Position numbers and translations under genes: made by a program. Below the pieces are notes generated by a model. That model did not search any database. It was not told where the DNA came from and saw nothing but the letters and a program-made list of their open reading frames with translations. From the NCBI RefSeq assembly GCF_014650815.1, contig NZ_BMVR01000011.1, positions 186,001 to 250,000 of the forward strand: 64,000 nt of DNA. Direction: 5' to 3'. Each line of letters starts with the position of its first letter. Positions within the stretch are counted from its first letter, which is position 1. This document shows, in pieces, positions 34,131-43,169 of the stretch. The DNA is from Streptomyces flavofungini (GTDB lineage Bacteria > Actinomycetota > Actinomycetes > Streptomycetales > Streptomycetaceae).

Positions 34131-35011
34131 CGGGCGCTCTCGCCGGAGCGGGCGGCCAGTATTCGTTCGATGACCACGGCCACGCCGTCCTCGTTGTTGG
34201 CGACGGTGCGGCCGGAGGCGGCGGCGATCACGTCCGCGTGGGCGTTGCCCATGGCGTACGAGACGCCTGCCCAGGTGAGCATCTCGACGTCGTTCGGCAT
34301 GTCTCCGAAGGCGACGACTTCCTCGTGGCTGATGCCGCGCTCGGCGCAGCACAGGGCGAGGGTGCTGGCCTTGGAGACGCCGGGGCCGCTGATCTCCAGG
34401 AGCGCGGTCGGGCTGGACCGGGTGATCTCCACGCGGTCGCCCACGGCCACGCGGGCCAGGGTCAGGAACGCGTCCGGCGACAGCTCGGGGTGGTGGGCGA
34501 GGACCTTGAGGACGGGCTGGTCGGCGCTGTCGGACTCGGCCGTGAGGAGCTTCTCGGCGGGCGCCACGCTGACGGCGGGGTCCAGGTGCAGCGGCGGGTA
34601 GGCCGGTTCGTGGTGCACCCCGCCGGTCCGCTCGATCGCGAACGACGTACCGGGCGCCGCCGCGCGCAGGATGCCGATCACGTCCAGGGCGATCGCGGGC
34701 TCCAGCTCGCGCACCATCACGAAGCGGTGGCTGCCGGGGCCGCCGTGCAGGTCGACCACCGCGGCGCCGTTCCCGCAGATGGCCAGGCCGTGGCCGTGTA
34801 CGTGGTCGCTGACGACGTCCATCCAGCGGGCCGGGCGCCCGGTCACGAAGAAGACCTCGATACCGGCCGCCTCGGCGGCGGCGAGCGCGGCGACGGTGCG
34901 CTCCGAAACGGACTTGTCGTCGCGCAGCAGCGTGCCGTCCAGGTCCGTGGCGATCAGCCGGGGCGGAACGGAGGGAGCCGGGATGCGGGGCCGCGGGGTG
35001 GTTGAGGTCAC
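34127..35011 (-). CDS. Cof-type HAD hydrolase (HAD-IIB)
   Basis: The protein has about 294 residues. HAD motif I is LIATDLDGTLL (about residue 20), motif II VTGRPARW, motif III around the K in SKASTLALCC, and motif IV FGDMPNDVEML. The cap between motifs II and III is a C2-type alpha/beta insertion, as in Cof/YwpJ sugar-phosphate and cofactor phosphatases. A paralogue lies at 46485-47312. The GTG at 35011 begins the Ser/Thr/Pro-rich head; no clear ribosome-binding site is visible. Confidence 0.85.
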   Translation of the reverse strand: MTSTTPRPRIPAPSVPPRLIATDLDGTLLRDDKSVSERTVAALAAAEAAGIEVFFVTGRPARWMDVVSDHVHGHGLAICGNGAAVVDLHGGPGSHRFVMVRELEPAIALDVIGILRAAAPGTSFAIERTGGVHHEPAYPPLHLDPAVSVAPAEKLLTAESDSADQPVLKVLAHHPELSPDAFLTLARVAVGDRVEITRSSPTALLEISGPGVSKASTLALCCAERGISHEEVVAFGDMPNDVEMLTWAGVSYAMGNAHADVIAAASGRTVANNEDGVAVVIERILAARSGESAR

Positions 35012-35203
35012 GTACGCGATTGTCCCGCATGTGCGCGCACGGGTGTGTGGCGGGGCGCACATCTGAGTACGTCTCACACCCGTGCGCCCCTGCCCCACCT
35101 CTGGTCGACCGGGGCGAGTGGAGGCGGTGATGGGTTGTGACGGAAGCGACCCGTGCCCGAGCGACCCGTGCCGCGGAGTGCCCCGCGCCGCCGCAGCCGT
35201 GCG

Positions 35204-36106
35204 TCAGAGCTGGGCGAGCGCCTCCGTGGCGATGCGCTCGAAGACCTTCTCGTCCGCGCCGAAGTCCGTGCCGGGCAGCGGCCAGTGCAGGACGATCTCG
35301 TCGATGCCGAGCGCGGCGTGCTTCCCCGCGAAGTCGACGAAGGCGTCGAAGGAGTCCAGCGGGCGGTCCGGGGTGAAGCCGGTGAGCAGCACCTTGTCCA
35401 GCTCGTCGACGTCCCGGCCGACGTCCGCGCAGGCCTTGCCGAGCTTGTCGAGCTGGCCGCGGATGGCCTCCAGGGACTGCTCGGGGGTGCCCGTCGCGGA
35501 GATCTTCGGGTCGCCCGTCGTCACCCAGGCCTGCCCGTGCCGCGCGGCGAGCCGCAGGCCTCGGGGCCCGGTGGCGGCCACGGCGAACGGCAGCCGGGGG
35601 CGCTGCACACAGCCGGGGATGTTCCGCGCCTCGTACGCCGCGTACCGCTCGCCCTCGTACGTCACCGAGTCCTCGGTGAGCAGCCGGTCGAGGAGCGGCA
35701 GGAACTCCCCGAAGTGGTCCGCGCGCTCCCGGGGCGTCCAGGGCTCCTCGTCGGCGCGGCGGAGCGTGGTGGCGTCGAAGCCGTTGCCGCCCGCGCCGAT
35801 GCCGAGCGTGACGCGGCCGTTCGACACGTCGTCGAGGGTGATCAGCTCCTTGGCGAGCGTCACCGGGTGCCGGAAGTTCGGCGAGGTGACGAGCGTGCCC
35901 AGGCGGATCCGCTCGGTCGCGGCCGCGGCGGCCGTCAGCGTCGGCAGCGCGCCGAACCAGGGCCCGTCGCGGAAGGTCCGCCAGGAGAGGTGGTCATAGG
36001 TGTACGCGGTGTGGAAACCGAGGTCCTCCGCGCGCTGCCAGCGCTCCTTGCCCCCCTCGTGCCAGCGGCGGACGGGCAGGATGACGGTGCTCAGACGCAG
36101 ACTCAT
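35204..36106 (-). CDS. LLM-class (luciferase-like, F420-dependent type) oxidoreductase
   Basis: The 300-residue single-domain TIM barrel shows family landmarks: FHTAYTYDHLSW, RIRLGTLVTSPNFRHPVTLAKELITLDDVSNGRVTLGIGAGG, and LPFAVAATGPRGLRLAARHGQAW. Members use F420 (common in actinobacteria) or FMN; the substrate is not apparent. The ATG at 36106 gives a start MSLRLSTVILP typical of the family. It points the same way as the neighbouring Cof-type HAD gene but is 190 bp away. Confidence 0.87.
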   Translation of the reverse strand: MSLRLSTVILPVRRWHEGGKERWQRAEDLGFHTAYTYDHLSWRTFRDGPWFGALPTLTAAAAATERIRLGTLVTSPNFRHPVTLAKELITLDDVSNGRVTLGIGAGGNGFDATTLRRADEEPWTPRERADHFGEFLPLLDRLLTEDSVTYEGERYAAYEARNIPGCVQRPRLPFAVAATGPRGLRLAARHGQAWVTTGDPKISATGTPEQSLEAIRGQLDKLGKACADVGRDVDELDKVLLTGFTPDRPLDSFDAFVDFAGKHAALGIDEIVLHWPLPGTDFGADEKVFERIATEALAQL

Positions 36107-36232
36107 ACCTTCGAGCGTACGACTGTCCGGAAGCCCGGATTCCCGTCGGGATCGGGTGCCCGGACGGTCTCGGCGGGCCGCTGAGCGGCACGTCACCGCT
36201 CCGGCCGGGCCTTTCGTCCGCCGCTGCCCGGC

Positions 36233-36679
36233 TCAGCGGACCCGGGCGTTCAGCCACGGCGTGAGCGAGATCATGGGGATCAGCTCCTTGTACGTCTCGT
36301 CGCCGGGCAGCGGTACGACCAGCCAGTAGCCGGGCGGGAAGCGGCGCCCCTTGACGTACGCGAGGCCGCCGAGGACCGACCGCACGAAGCCGGGCACCGC
36401 GTCGCGCGGGACGTCGTGGCACTCGACGCCGTCGACGTCGATCAGCGCGTCGTCGTCGGGGTAGAGGCGCACGGAGAGCCGCGGGGAGCCGCCGAACTCC
36501 ACGTACGCCTCGTGCGGCAGCGAGCCGTCCGGGTCCGTCGTCACGTCGAAGCCCGCGGCGCTGCGGCGGGAGGTCTGGTCGGCGCCTATGTCGTGCGTGA
36601 CCTCGATCTCCCGCTCGTGCTCACGCGCTATCGCGCGCAGCGCGCCGACGGCGGCCTCGGTGCTGTGCAGATGCTCCAT
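36233..36679 (-). CDS. Conserved hypothetical protein
   Basis: The 148-residue acidic protein has no signal or membrane segment. Recognisable features are an N-terminal amphipathic helix (EAAVGALRAIAREHERE), the central YVEFGGSPRLSVRLYPDDDALIDVDG, and VKGRRFPPGYWLVVPLPGDETYKELI. I cannot assign a family with confidence; homologues seem to be actinobacterial. Codon usage and third-position GC fit a real gene. The ATG at 36679 is supported by strand continuity only. Confidence 0.7.
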   Translation of the reverse strand: MEHLHSTEAAVGALRAIAREHEREIEVTHDIGADQTSRRSAAGFDVTTDPDGSLPHEAYVEFGGSPRLSVRLYPDDDALIDVDGVECHDVPRDAVPGFVRSVLGGLAYVKGRRFPPGYWLVVPLPGDETYKELIPMISLTPWLNARVR

Positions 36680-36988
36680 GTCTCCCGATCATGCCTGGTC
36701 GGCGGCGCGGACGCGGCTGTTCCGGGCAGCGCTCGGCAGCGCGGTCGCGGCTGCTTCGCGCGGCGGTCGGCGGCGGCTCGGTCGTCGGTTGTGCACGCGG
36801 CGGTCGGCGGCGCGGTCGCCGGTCGTCGCGCGTTCGCTCGTTCTCCGCGCACTCGATTTCCCGCCATCCACTTTTCATCGAGGAAATTCGACCCACAGGT
36901 TTGATCCACAACCAAGTCCGGTTATCCACAGGCTCGTTGGCGATTCTGTGGACAACTCTCAGGCGAGAGGCGGCTTTTGGGGAACTAG
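36680..36988. other. Intergenic region: imperfect GGCGGTCGG repeats and DnaA boxes
   Basis: This 309-bp region has a GC-rich left part with two diverged ~35-bp copies (about 36757-36825, core GCGGCGGTCGGCGGCG). The right part is AT-rich and contains DnaA boxes. No gene is supported. Confidence 0.5.
36901..36955. other. DnaA-box pair
   Basis: The perfect boxes TTATCCACA (36922-36930, plus strand) and TTGTCCACA (36947-36955, minus strand) face each other. The one-mismatch TGATCCACA lies at 36902-36910. The surroundings are AT-rich for this genome. Confidence 0.75.
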
Positions 36989-38089
36989 TTACTTTTTGCT
37001 GTGGTTTGAGGCAAGAGTATCCAATGTCCTGCTCTGTACTTCCCGTTCAGTCGCCGCCGCGATGAACGCCGCCGCGTTCTCCCGGCCAACGAGCTCCTGA
37101 ACAGCGCGCATTGTGTCGGCGGGCAGGCCCACGTACTCGGGCTCGTCGCCCGGTCGGAGCGGCTCCTCGGCGACGAGGTGGCGGCGCAGGTTCCGGGTGG
37201 CCAACATCCTCATCGCACGCGCGAGTTCCGCGTCGACCGACTTCTGCGCCAGCGGGCGCAGGCGACGGATGAGAGAGGCCGCCTCGGCCGCGTCGGCCTC
37301 GGTCGGCGGATGATCCCCCAGGTAGCGCGCGAAGACGTACTCGTTGGTGAACTCCAGGAAACGGGCCGCGATGTGCTCGACCTGCCCCCTCAACTCCCGC
37401 AGATGGCCGGAGATCGCCGACAGCGGCACCCCCGCCGCGTGCAACTCGGCGGCCACCGCCAGCTCTTGCGGGCTCGGCACCAGGAACTCGTCGTCGTTCC
37501 CCGGCAGCGGCTCAAGGACGCCGAGCGCGACCGCGTCCGCCACCGCCGCGAGGTCCGGGACGCCGCCGAACGCCTCGATCAGCTCCGCCCGCGTGATCCG
37601 GTCGGCCTTCTCGTCCGTCCAGGGCCCGTCGACCTCCGCGACCAGGCCGAGCACCCCGCCCAGGCCGCGGCCCGCGTCCCAGGCCTCCAGGAGCTCCTTG
37701 ATGGAGGCCAGGGTGTACCCCCGGTCCAGCAGGTCGGCGATCTGGCGCAGCCGGGCCAGATGCGCGTCCCCGTACACATTGGACCGGCCGCGCCGCTCGG
37801 GCCGGGGCAGCAGGCCGCGGTCCTGGTAGGCCCGGATGGTGCGCACCGTGGCACCGCTGTGGTGGGCGAGGTCCTCTATGCGGTACTCGACGCGCGGCTC
37901 ACCAGGGGCGGGCACCGACACCTGGGGCACAGCCGCCTCGGCCGCCGAGCCCTCGGACGTCCCTGCCTCGGCCGTCGGACCCCCGGCCGCCTCCGCCGCC
38001 CGCACCTCCGCCCCGCCCGCGGCCGCGGCCTCAGCTTCTTCGTGCCACCGCTCCGTACGCGACCCCGTGGCCGACCCGTCCTCCACCAC
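36989..38089 (-). CDS. MerR family transcriptional regulator with extended N-terminus
   Basis: The protein has 366 residues. A ~70-residue Glu/Ala/Gly-rich head precedes a MerR winged helix (YRIEDLAHHSGATVRTIRAYQDRGLLPRPER, about 72-102, then SNVYGDAHLARLRQIADLLDRGYTLASIKELLEAW). The long C-terminal helical region has no metal-binding cysteine pattern. Its effector is unknown. It is last in the leftward operon with the M24, EphD-like and PF10118 genes and may autoregulate it. The GTG at 38089 (or 38086) has GGAAG upstream. The gene ends with TAA in AT-rich DNA near DnaA boxes. Confidence 0.86.
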   Translation of the reverse strand: MVEDGSATGSRTERWHEEAEAAAAGGAEVRAAEAAGGPTAEAGTSEGSAAEAAVPQVSVPAPGEPRVEYRIEDLAHHSGATVRTIRAYQDRGLLPRPERRGRSNVYGDAHLARLRQIADLLDRGYTLASIKELLEAWDAGRGLGGVLGLVAEVDGPWTDEKADRITRAELIEAFGGVPDLAAVADAVALGVLEPLPGNDDEFLVPSPQELAVAAELHAAGVPLSAISGHLRELRGQVEHIAARFLEFTNEYVFARYLGDHPPTEADAAEAASLIRRLRPLAQKSVDAELARAMRMLATRNLRRHLVAEEPLRPGDEPEYVGLPADTMRAVQELVGRENAAAFIAAATEREVQSRTLDTLASNHSKK

Positions 38090-38115
38090 GCTTCCGCCCT
38101 TCCCGACGCTCCGTG

Positions 38116-39120
38116 CTAGGCGATCGCCGCGCGCGCCGCCACCGCCGCCGCGGTCCGTGCCGCGGGCGACTGCGCCAGATAGTCGACGGCCTTGCGCAGC
38201 GAGCCCTCCTGCGACGGATGGTACGACCGCCGCAGGTAGCGGGGTACGGCCGCGCCGAGCTTCCGCATGGAGGGCAACAGGCCCTTGTCGACCGCTCTGT
38301 TGTACGTCCAAGGGGTCAGTCGCGGCCTCCCCGCCGCCCCCGCCGCTCCTGCCCCTCCTGCCGTCCTGGCCATCGCCGCGAGGCGCGGGTCGTGGCGGAT
38401 GAGATAGGCGCTGCCCCAGATCCACAGGTAGAGCATCACCGGTGCCGTGACCGCCATGGCCGCGACCCGGCGTGCGTACCGGGGCGCGCCCGTGCCGCCG
38501 CAGTGCTGGTACATGTCGAAGGCGACCGCGCGGTGCTCGACCTCCTCCGCGCCGTGCCAGCGCAGCAGGTCGAGCATGACCTCGTCGGCCCCGGCCCGGT
38601 CGAGCCCGTCGGCGGCGAGCACCCAGTCGCCGAGCACCGCCGTGAACTGCTCGATGGCCGCCACCACCGCGAGCCGGAACCGCAGCCACTCCTGGGTCGA
38701 CACCAGCGGCCCCAACGGCGTCCGCTCGCCCAGGAGCCGCTCGAAGAGGAAGTCGACGTACTTCGTGAAGTCGGCCGTGTCCAGGCGCTGTGCCGCCAGG
38801 TGGTCGAGCACGTGCGCGTGCTGGACGCTGTGCGTGGCCTCCTGCCCCATGAAGCCCTTGACGTCCTTCAGGAGCACCGGGTCGGTGACCAGCGGCAGGC
38901 CCTCCTTGAAGACCTTCACGAACCACCGCTCCCCCGCCGGGAGCAGCAGGTGCAGCACGTTGATGACGTGCGTGGCGACGGGCTCGTCCGGGATCCAGTC
39001 CAGCGGCGTCCCGTCCCAGTCGAAGGCGACCCGGCGCGGAACGATCGCGTAGTGCTCGTCGGTGTCAGCGGCGGGGCCGCCCGCCGTGTGCTCCAGGGGC
39101 TCCGGTTTCTCCGTGCTCAC
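38116..39120 (-). CDS. PF10118 predicted metal-dependent hydrolase
   Basis: The 334-residue protein has the PF10118 (COG3687) pattern: FDWDGTPLDWIPDEPVATHVINVLHLLLPAGERWFVKVFKE, then GFMGQEATHSVQHAHVLDHL, and WHGAEEVEHRAVAFDMYQH. The conserved Glu/His pairs probably bind a di-metal centre in a ferritin-like helical bundle. Function is not established; members sit beside lipid and hydrocarbon genes. The GTG start overlaps the stop of the EphD-like gene (GTGA), so the two are coupled. A hydrophobic segment (VMLYLWIWGSAYLI) may be membrane-associated. Confidence 0.87.
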   Translation of the reverse strand: MSTEKPEPLEHTAGGPAADTDEHYAIVPRRVAFDWDGTPLDWIPDEPVATHVINVLHLLLPAGERWFVKVFKEGLPLVTDPVLLKDVKGFMGQEATHSVQHAHVLDHLAAQRLDTADFTKYVDFLFERLLGERTPLGPLVSTQEWLRFRLAVVAAIEQFTAVLGDWVLAADGLDRAGADEVMLDLLRWHGAEEVEHRAVAFDMYQHCGGTGAPRYARRVAAMAVTAPVMLYLWIWGSAYLIRHDPRLAAMARTAGGAGAAGAAGRPRLTPWTYNRAVDKGLLPSMRKLGAAVPRYLRRSYHPSQEGSLRKAVDYLAQSPAARTAAAVAARAAIA

Positions 39121-40898
39121 AGCGGTGGCTCCAATCGGGCTATCGCGCGCAGGGCCTTGGGCGTGAAGCGGGACATGAGGTGGGCACCGCGCGCCTCCGG
39201 GGTGACGGGGACGACGGCCTGATTGCGCACGACGGCGCGCAGGACGGCGTCGGCGACCTTCTCCGGGGGGTAGTTCCGCAGGCCGTAGAGGCGGGCGGAC
39301 TTCTTCTGGCGGCGCTTCTCCTCGTCGGCGGTGACCCCGGCGAAGCGGGCGGTCGCCGTGATGTTCGTGTTCACGAAGCCCGGGCATATCGCCGAGACCC
39401 CGATGCCCTGCCCGGCCAGCTCCGCGCGCAGGCACTCGCTGAGCATGAGGACGGCGGCCTTCGACGTGCTGTACGCCGGGAGGGCCTTGGAGGGCTGATA
39501 GGCCGCCGCCGACGCGGTGTTGACGATGTGCCCGCCCTGGCCGCGCTCGGCCATCTGCTTGCCGAACAGACGGCACCCGTGGATCACGCCCCACAGGTTG
39601 ACGTCGAGGACCTTCTTCCAGTCCTCGGAGCTGGTGTCGAGGAAAGAGCCGGACAGGCCGATGCCCGCGTTGTTCACCAGGACGTCCACCACGCCGTACT
39701 CCGTGGCGACCTTCTCGGCCAGCTTCTCCATGGCCTGCTCGTCGCTGACGTCGACCGCCTCCGCCCAGGCCGCCGGGGCGCCGACGAGCCGGGACAGCTC
39801 CGCCGTGCGCGCCGCGCCCTCCGCGTCCCGGTCGACGGCGACGACCCGCGCGCCCGCCTCCGCGAACGCGAACGCCGTGGCCCGCCCGATCCCGCTGCCC
39901 GCGCCCGTGACCAGGACCAGCTGGCCCGCGAACCGCTCGGCGTGCTTGCCGGGCGCCGGGGCCGCCGCGCTCGCCAGGGCCGTCGGACCGCCGTCCTCAT
40001 GGGCCGTGACGAACTCCGTGATCCACGCGGTGAGCTGGTCCGGGCGGGTGCGCGGCACCCAGTGCTTGGCCGGGAGCGTGCGGCGGGTCAACTGCGGGGC
40101 CCACACGTCCAGGTCGTCGTACAGCTTCTCCGAGAGGAAGATGTCGCCGGAGGGGACGATGAGCTGCACCGGGGCGTGCGCGTACGCGTCCGCGCGGGGC
40201 CTGCGCAGCCGGGCGCGGACGTTGTCGCGGTAGAGCCAGGCGCCGTGCGCGGCGTCCGACGGCAGCGACAGCGTGGGATAGCCGTCGGCGGGGACCTTCT
40301 CCAGGCGCTGGAGGATCTTCGGCCAGCGCTTGCCGAGCGGGCCGCGCCAGGCCAGCTCGGGCAGGACGGGGGTGTGCAGCATGTACACGTACCAGGACTT
40401 GGCGCCCTGGCCGACGAGTTGGGCCGCGCGGCGCGGGGTCGGCCGGGTCATGCGCTTCTTGATCCAGTGCCCGAAGTGGTCCAGGGACGGGCCTGACATG
40501 GACGTGAAGGACGCGATGCGGCCCTGCGTGCGCTCGACCGTCACGAACTCCCAGGACTGCACCGAGCCCCAGTCGTGGCCCACCAGGTGCACCGGCTTGT
40601 CCGGGCTGACGGCGTCCGCGACGGCGAGGAAGTCGTCGGTGAGCTTCTCCAGCGTGAAACCGCCGCGCAGCGGCTTCGGCGCCGTCGACCTGCCGTGCCC
40701 GCGCACGTCGTACAGCACCACGTGGAAGCGGTCCGCCAGGCGCGTGGCCACCTCGGACCACACCTCCTTGGAGTCCGGATAGCCGTGCACGAGCAGCACG
40801 GTGGGCCGCGCCGCGTCGCCCAGCTCGGCGACGCACAGCTCCACGCCGCCCGTGCGCACCCAGCGCTCACGCGCACCCAAGAGATCCACGGTGGTCAT
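39117..40898 (-). CDS. EphD-like fusion: epoxide-hydrolase fold and short-chain dehydrogenase
   Basis: The protein has 593 residues. The N-terminal alpha/beta hydrolase (about 15-290) has the oxyanion motif HGYPDSKEVW, the nucleophile elbow VGHDWGSV with Asp in the epoxide-hydrolase position, and a late KHWVPRT histidine. The C-terminal SDR (about 310-590) has the NAD(P) motif TGAGSGIGRA, NNAG, and the catalytic YSTSK. Size and order match mycobacterial EphD, which acts on mycolate-type lipids. Streptomycetes lack mycolic acids, so the substrate must differ. It is coupled to genes on both sides by 4-bp overlaps. Confidence 0.9.
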   Translation of the reverse strand: MTTVDLLGARERWVRTGGVELCVAELGDAARPTVLLVHGYPDSKEVWSEVATRLADRFHVVLYDVRGHGRSTAPKPLRGGFTLEKLTDDFLAVADAVSPDKPVHLVGHDWGSVQSWEFVTVERTQGRIASFTSMSGPSLDHFGHWIKKRMTRPTPRRAAQLVGQGAKSWYVYMLHTPVLPELAWRGPLGKRWPKILQRLEKVPADGYPTLSLPSDAAHGAWLYRDNVRARLRRPRADAYAHAPVQLIVPSGDIFLSEKLYDDLDVWAPQLTRRTLPAKHWVPRTRPDQLTAWITEFVTAHEDGGPTALASAAAPAPGKHAERFAGQLVLVTGAGSGIGRATAFAFAEAGARVVAVDRDAEGAARTAELSRLVGAPAAWAEAVDVSDEQAMEKLAEKVATEYGVVDVLVNNAGIGLSGSFLDTSSEDWKKVLDVNLWGVIHGCRLFGKQMAERGQGGHIVNTASAAAYQPSKALPAYSTSKAAVLMLSECLRAELAGQGIGVSAICPGFVNTNITATARFAGVTADEEKRRQKKSARLYGLRNYPPEKVADAVLRAVVRNQAVVPVTPEARGAHLMSRFTPKALRAIARLEPPL

Positions 40899-41758
40899 GC
40901 GGCAGCCCTTTCCTCGGCCCAGCGCCGCACGTGCGGCAGATCGTCGTCCAGCCAGAAGGCGCTCTGCTCGGGGTCCTTGGAGTCGGTGACGACCAGGATC
41001 TCCTCGAACTTCGCGCCCGTGCCGCGGAAGCCCAGATGCGGCTCGACCGCCCACAGGCCCGGCTGCGGCGGGTGATCGGAGAACTTGTACGGCGACCACA
41101 GGGGCGACCAGCCGTCCCGGTGGCCGTGCAGCGCGTCGCTCGCGAGGCCCTTCAGGGCCTGCGTGCCGAACCCGAAGACGTGCGGGGAGAGGCGGCGCTC
41201 CTTGACCCGGTCGACCTTGTGCGCGATGACGCCGAAGGGATACGCGCGATGGCGGTTGGCGTACCCCTGGCGGACCATGAGCCGGTCCACGTTCTCGTAG
41301 ATCTCGCGCAGCGGGCGGCGCTCGCGCACCTCGCGCAGGATCAGCTCGCGGTGCGCCTCCAGGTCCGCGAGCAGCTTGTCGTGCACGGGGTTGAGGCCCA
41401 GGCAGCCCGAGTAGCCGATGTCGGCCGTGCAACCCTGGAACACCGGGGCCATGTCGAGGATGAAGGGCATCCCCGGCTCCAGCCTGCGGTTGGTCGGGAA
41501 GAACTGCAGGGGTATGCGGAAGTTCGTGAACGCCGTGCGGTCGCCGAACCAGGCGAACGGCAGGTGGAACCAGTCCCGCACGCCCCGCTCGCGCAGCCAG
41601 TCCCGCTGCATCCGCGCCGCCTCGCGCTCCGTCACCCCCGGCTTGAGCTGGGCGGCGACGGCTTCCGCGCATGCGTACGCGAGGGCCTGCACCTGCCGGA
41701 ACCCCCGCAGCTCCGCGGCGAGTTCACCCTGCACTGCCGAGGTCATGGCTGAGGTCAT
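40895..41758 (-). CDS. M24-family metallopeptidase-like protein
   Basis: The 287-residue protein has the pita-bread fold without the aminopeptidase P N-domain. Metal-ligand candidates are the aspartates in ILDMAPVFQGCTADIGYS, the His in VIAHKVD, and the glutamates in LWAVEPHLGFRGTGAKFEEI, so the active site appears complete. Substrates of such stand-alone M24 proteins vary (peptides, creatine, other amides). It is first in the leftward four-gene operon, and its stop overlaps the EphD-like start. The ATG at 41758 is used; 41746 is an alternative. Confidence 0.84.
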   Translation of the reverse strand: MTSAMTSAVQGELAAELRGFRQVQALAYACAEAVAAQLKPGVTEREAARMQRDWLRERGVRDWFHLPFAWFGDRTAFTNFRIPLQFFPTNRRLEPGMPFILDMAPVFQGCTADIGYSGCLGLNPVHDKLLADLEAHRELILREVRERRPLREIYENVDRLMVRQGYANRHRAYPFGVIAHKVDRVKERRLSPHVFGFGTQALKGLASDALHGHRDGWSPLWSPYKFSDHPPQPGLWAVEPHLGFRGTGAKFEEILVVTDSKDPEQSAFWLDDDLPHVRRWAEERAAA

Positions 41759-42077
41759 GCCACCGTCCGTCCGTCGTCTCCGCACGGGTGCGCCGTCCGT
41801 TCACGCGCTCGCGAGCACGCACCCGCCCTGTCGTCTCCGTACGCGTTCGTAACTTGACACTGATGAATGTGACAATGGCTGACGGCTACGTCAATAGGTC
41901 TGCATGAGCCTGCGGGACAGGTCCGGAAGTTCCCCGAGGGGACGAAGCGGTACGACTCCCGTTCTTCTCGGGGTCGACTTACGGACGACCCCTACGGGCC
42001 CGTAATACTCGAGAGTGACGGGGGATCGAGCCCCAGGGCTGACGACCCGGTGTGGTCCGCGCCACTACGTTCGAACC
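41759..42077. other. Divergent intergenic region
   Basis: This 319-bp region has no supported gene. For the leftward operon, TTGTCA and TTACGA separated by 17 bp (about 41848-41877, minus strand) form a candidate promoter. For the ABC operon a better one lies at 41979-42008 and is annotated separately. The segment 41850-41890 is AT-rich. Confidence 0.45.
41979..42008 (+). promoter_or_regulatory. Candidate promoter of the ABC operon
   Basis: TTACGG (41979-41984), an 18-bp spacer and TAATAC (42003-42008) lie about 70 bp before the GTG start of the first ATPase gene. Confidence 0.5.
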
Positions 42078-43169
42078 GTGACTGTGATCGCGACCGAAAG
42101 CCTGAGCATGCGGTTCCCCCGGGTGACCGCACTTGACCGGCTCTCCATGGACATCGGACCCGGTGTGACCGGACTCGTCGGAGCCAATGGAGCCGGCAAG
42201 TCCACCTTGATCAAGATCCTGCTGGGTCTGTCCCCCGCCACGGAGGGCCGTGCAGCCGTGCTCGGCCTCGACGTCGCCACCGAAGGCGGCCGGATTCGCG
42301 AGCGCGTCGGCTACATGCCCGAGCACGACTGCCTGCCGCCCGACGTCTCGGCCACCGAGTTCGTCGTCCACATGGCACGCATGTCCGGCCTGCCGCCGGC
42401 CGCGGCGCGCGAGCGCACCGCGGACACCCTGCGCCACGTCGGGCTCTACGAAGAGCGCTACCGCCCCATCGGCGGCTACTCGACCGGCATGAAGCAGCGC
42501 GTGAAGCTCGCCCAGGCGCTGGTGCACGACCCGCAACTGGTCTTCCTCGACGAGCCGACCAACGGCCTCGACCCGGTCGGCCGCGACGAGATGCTCGCCC
42601 TGATCCGCCGCGTGCACACCGACTTCGGCATCTCGGTCCTGGTCACCTCGCACCTCCTGGGCGAACTGGAGCGCACCTGCGACCACGTCGTCGTCATCGA
42701 CGGCGGCAAGCTGCTCCGCTCCAGCTCCACCACGGACTTCACCCAGACCACGGCGACCCTCGCCGTCGAGGTCACCGACAGCGACGAGCACCCGGACGGC
42801 ACCGCCGCTCTGCGCGCGGCCCTCCAGGGGCGCGGCGTCGCCACGCAGGACGACGGCGGCGGCCTCCCCGGCGCCGGCCACACCGTGCTCCTGGAAGCCG
42901 CGGGTGAGGAGACGTACGACCTCGTCCGCGACGTGGTCGCCGACCTCGGCCTCGGCCTGGTCCGGATGGAACAGCGCAGGCACCACATCGCGGAGGTCTT
43001 CCGCACCGCCGACAACGCCGCCGCCGACAACGCAGAGACGGGCGGGCCCGGCGAGAACCAGCGTGCCGCGCAGGGCGAGCCGGACGGCCAGGTCTCCGAG
43101 CGCGCCGCCGCCTGGGCGGCCACCGCTGCCGCCGCCGAAAAGACGGGAGGCGGTCGCGATGCCCGCTGA
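42078..43169 (+). CDS. ABC transporter ATP-binding protein
   Basis: The 363-residue ATPase has Walker A GANGAGKST (about residue 38), signature STGMKQRVKLAQAL and Walker B LVFLDEPTNGLDP, of the drug/lantibiotic-export or ABC-2 type. The C-terminal ~70 residues are Ala/Gln/Gly-rich and unusual. It overlaps the following permease by 11 bp and heads a four-gene cassette with two ATPase/permease pairs. The GTG at 42078 is in the frame expected for the conserved start VTVIATESLSMRF. Substrate unknown. Confidence 0.88.
   Translation: MTVIATESLSMRFPRVTALDRLSMDIGPGVTGLVGANGAGKSTLIKILLGLSPATEGRAAVLGLDVATEGGRIRERVGYMPEHDCLPPDVSATEFVVHMARMSGLPPAAARERTADTLRHVGLYEERYRPIGGYSTGMKQRVKLAQALVHDPQLVFLDEPTNGLDPVGRDEMLALIRRVHTDFGISVLVTSHLLGELERTCDHVVVIDGGKLLRSSSTTDFTQTTATLAVEVTDSDEHPDGTAALRAALQGRGVATQDDGGGLPGAGHTVLLEAAGEETYDLVRDVVADLGLGLVRMEQRRHHIAEVFRTADNAAADNAETGGPGENQRAAQGEPDGQVSERAAAWAATAAAAEKTGGGRDAR

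Noticed and set aside
40655..40668. AGCGTGAAACC as a further parS site
   Set aside because: Only the right half matches; the left half has about five mismatches to the 14-mer.
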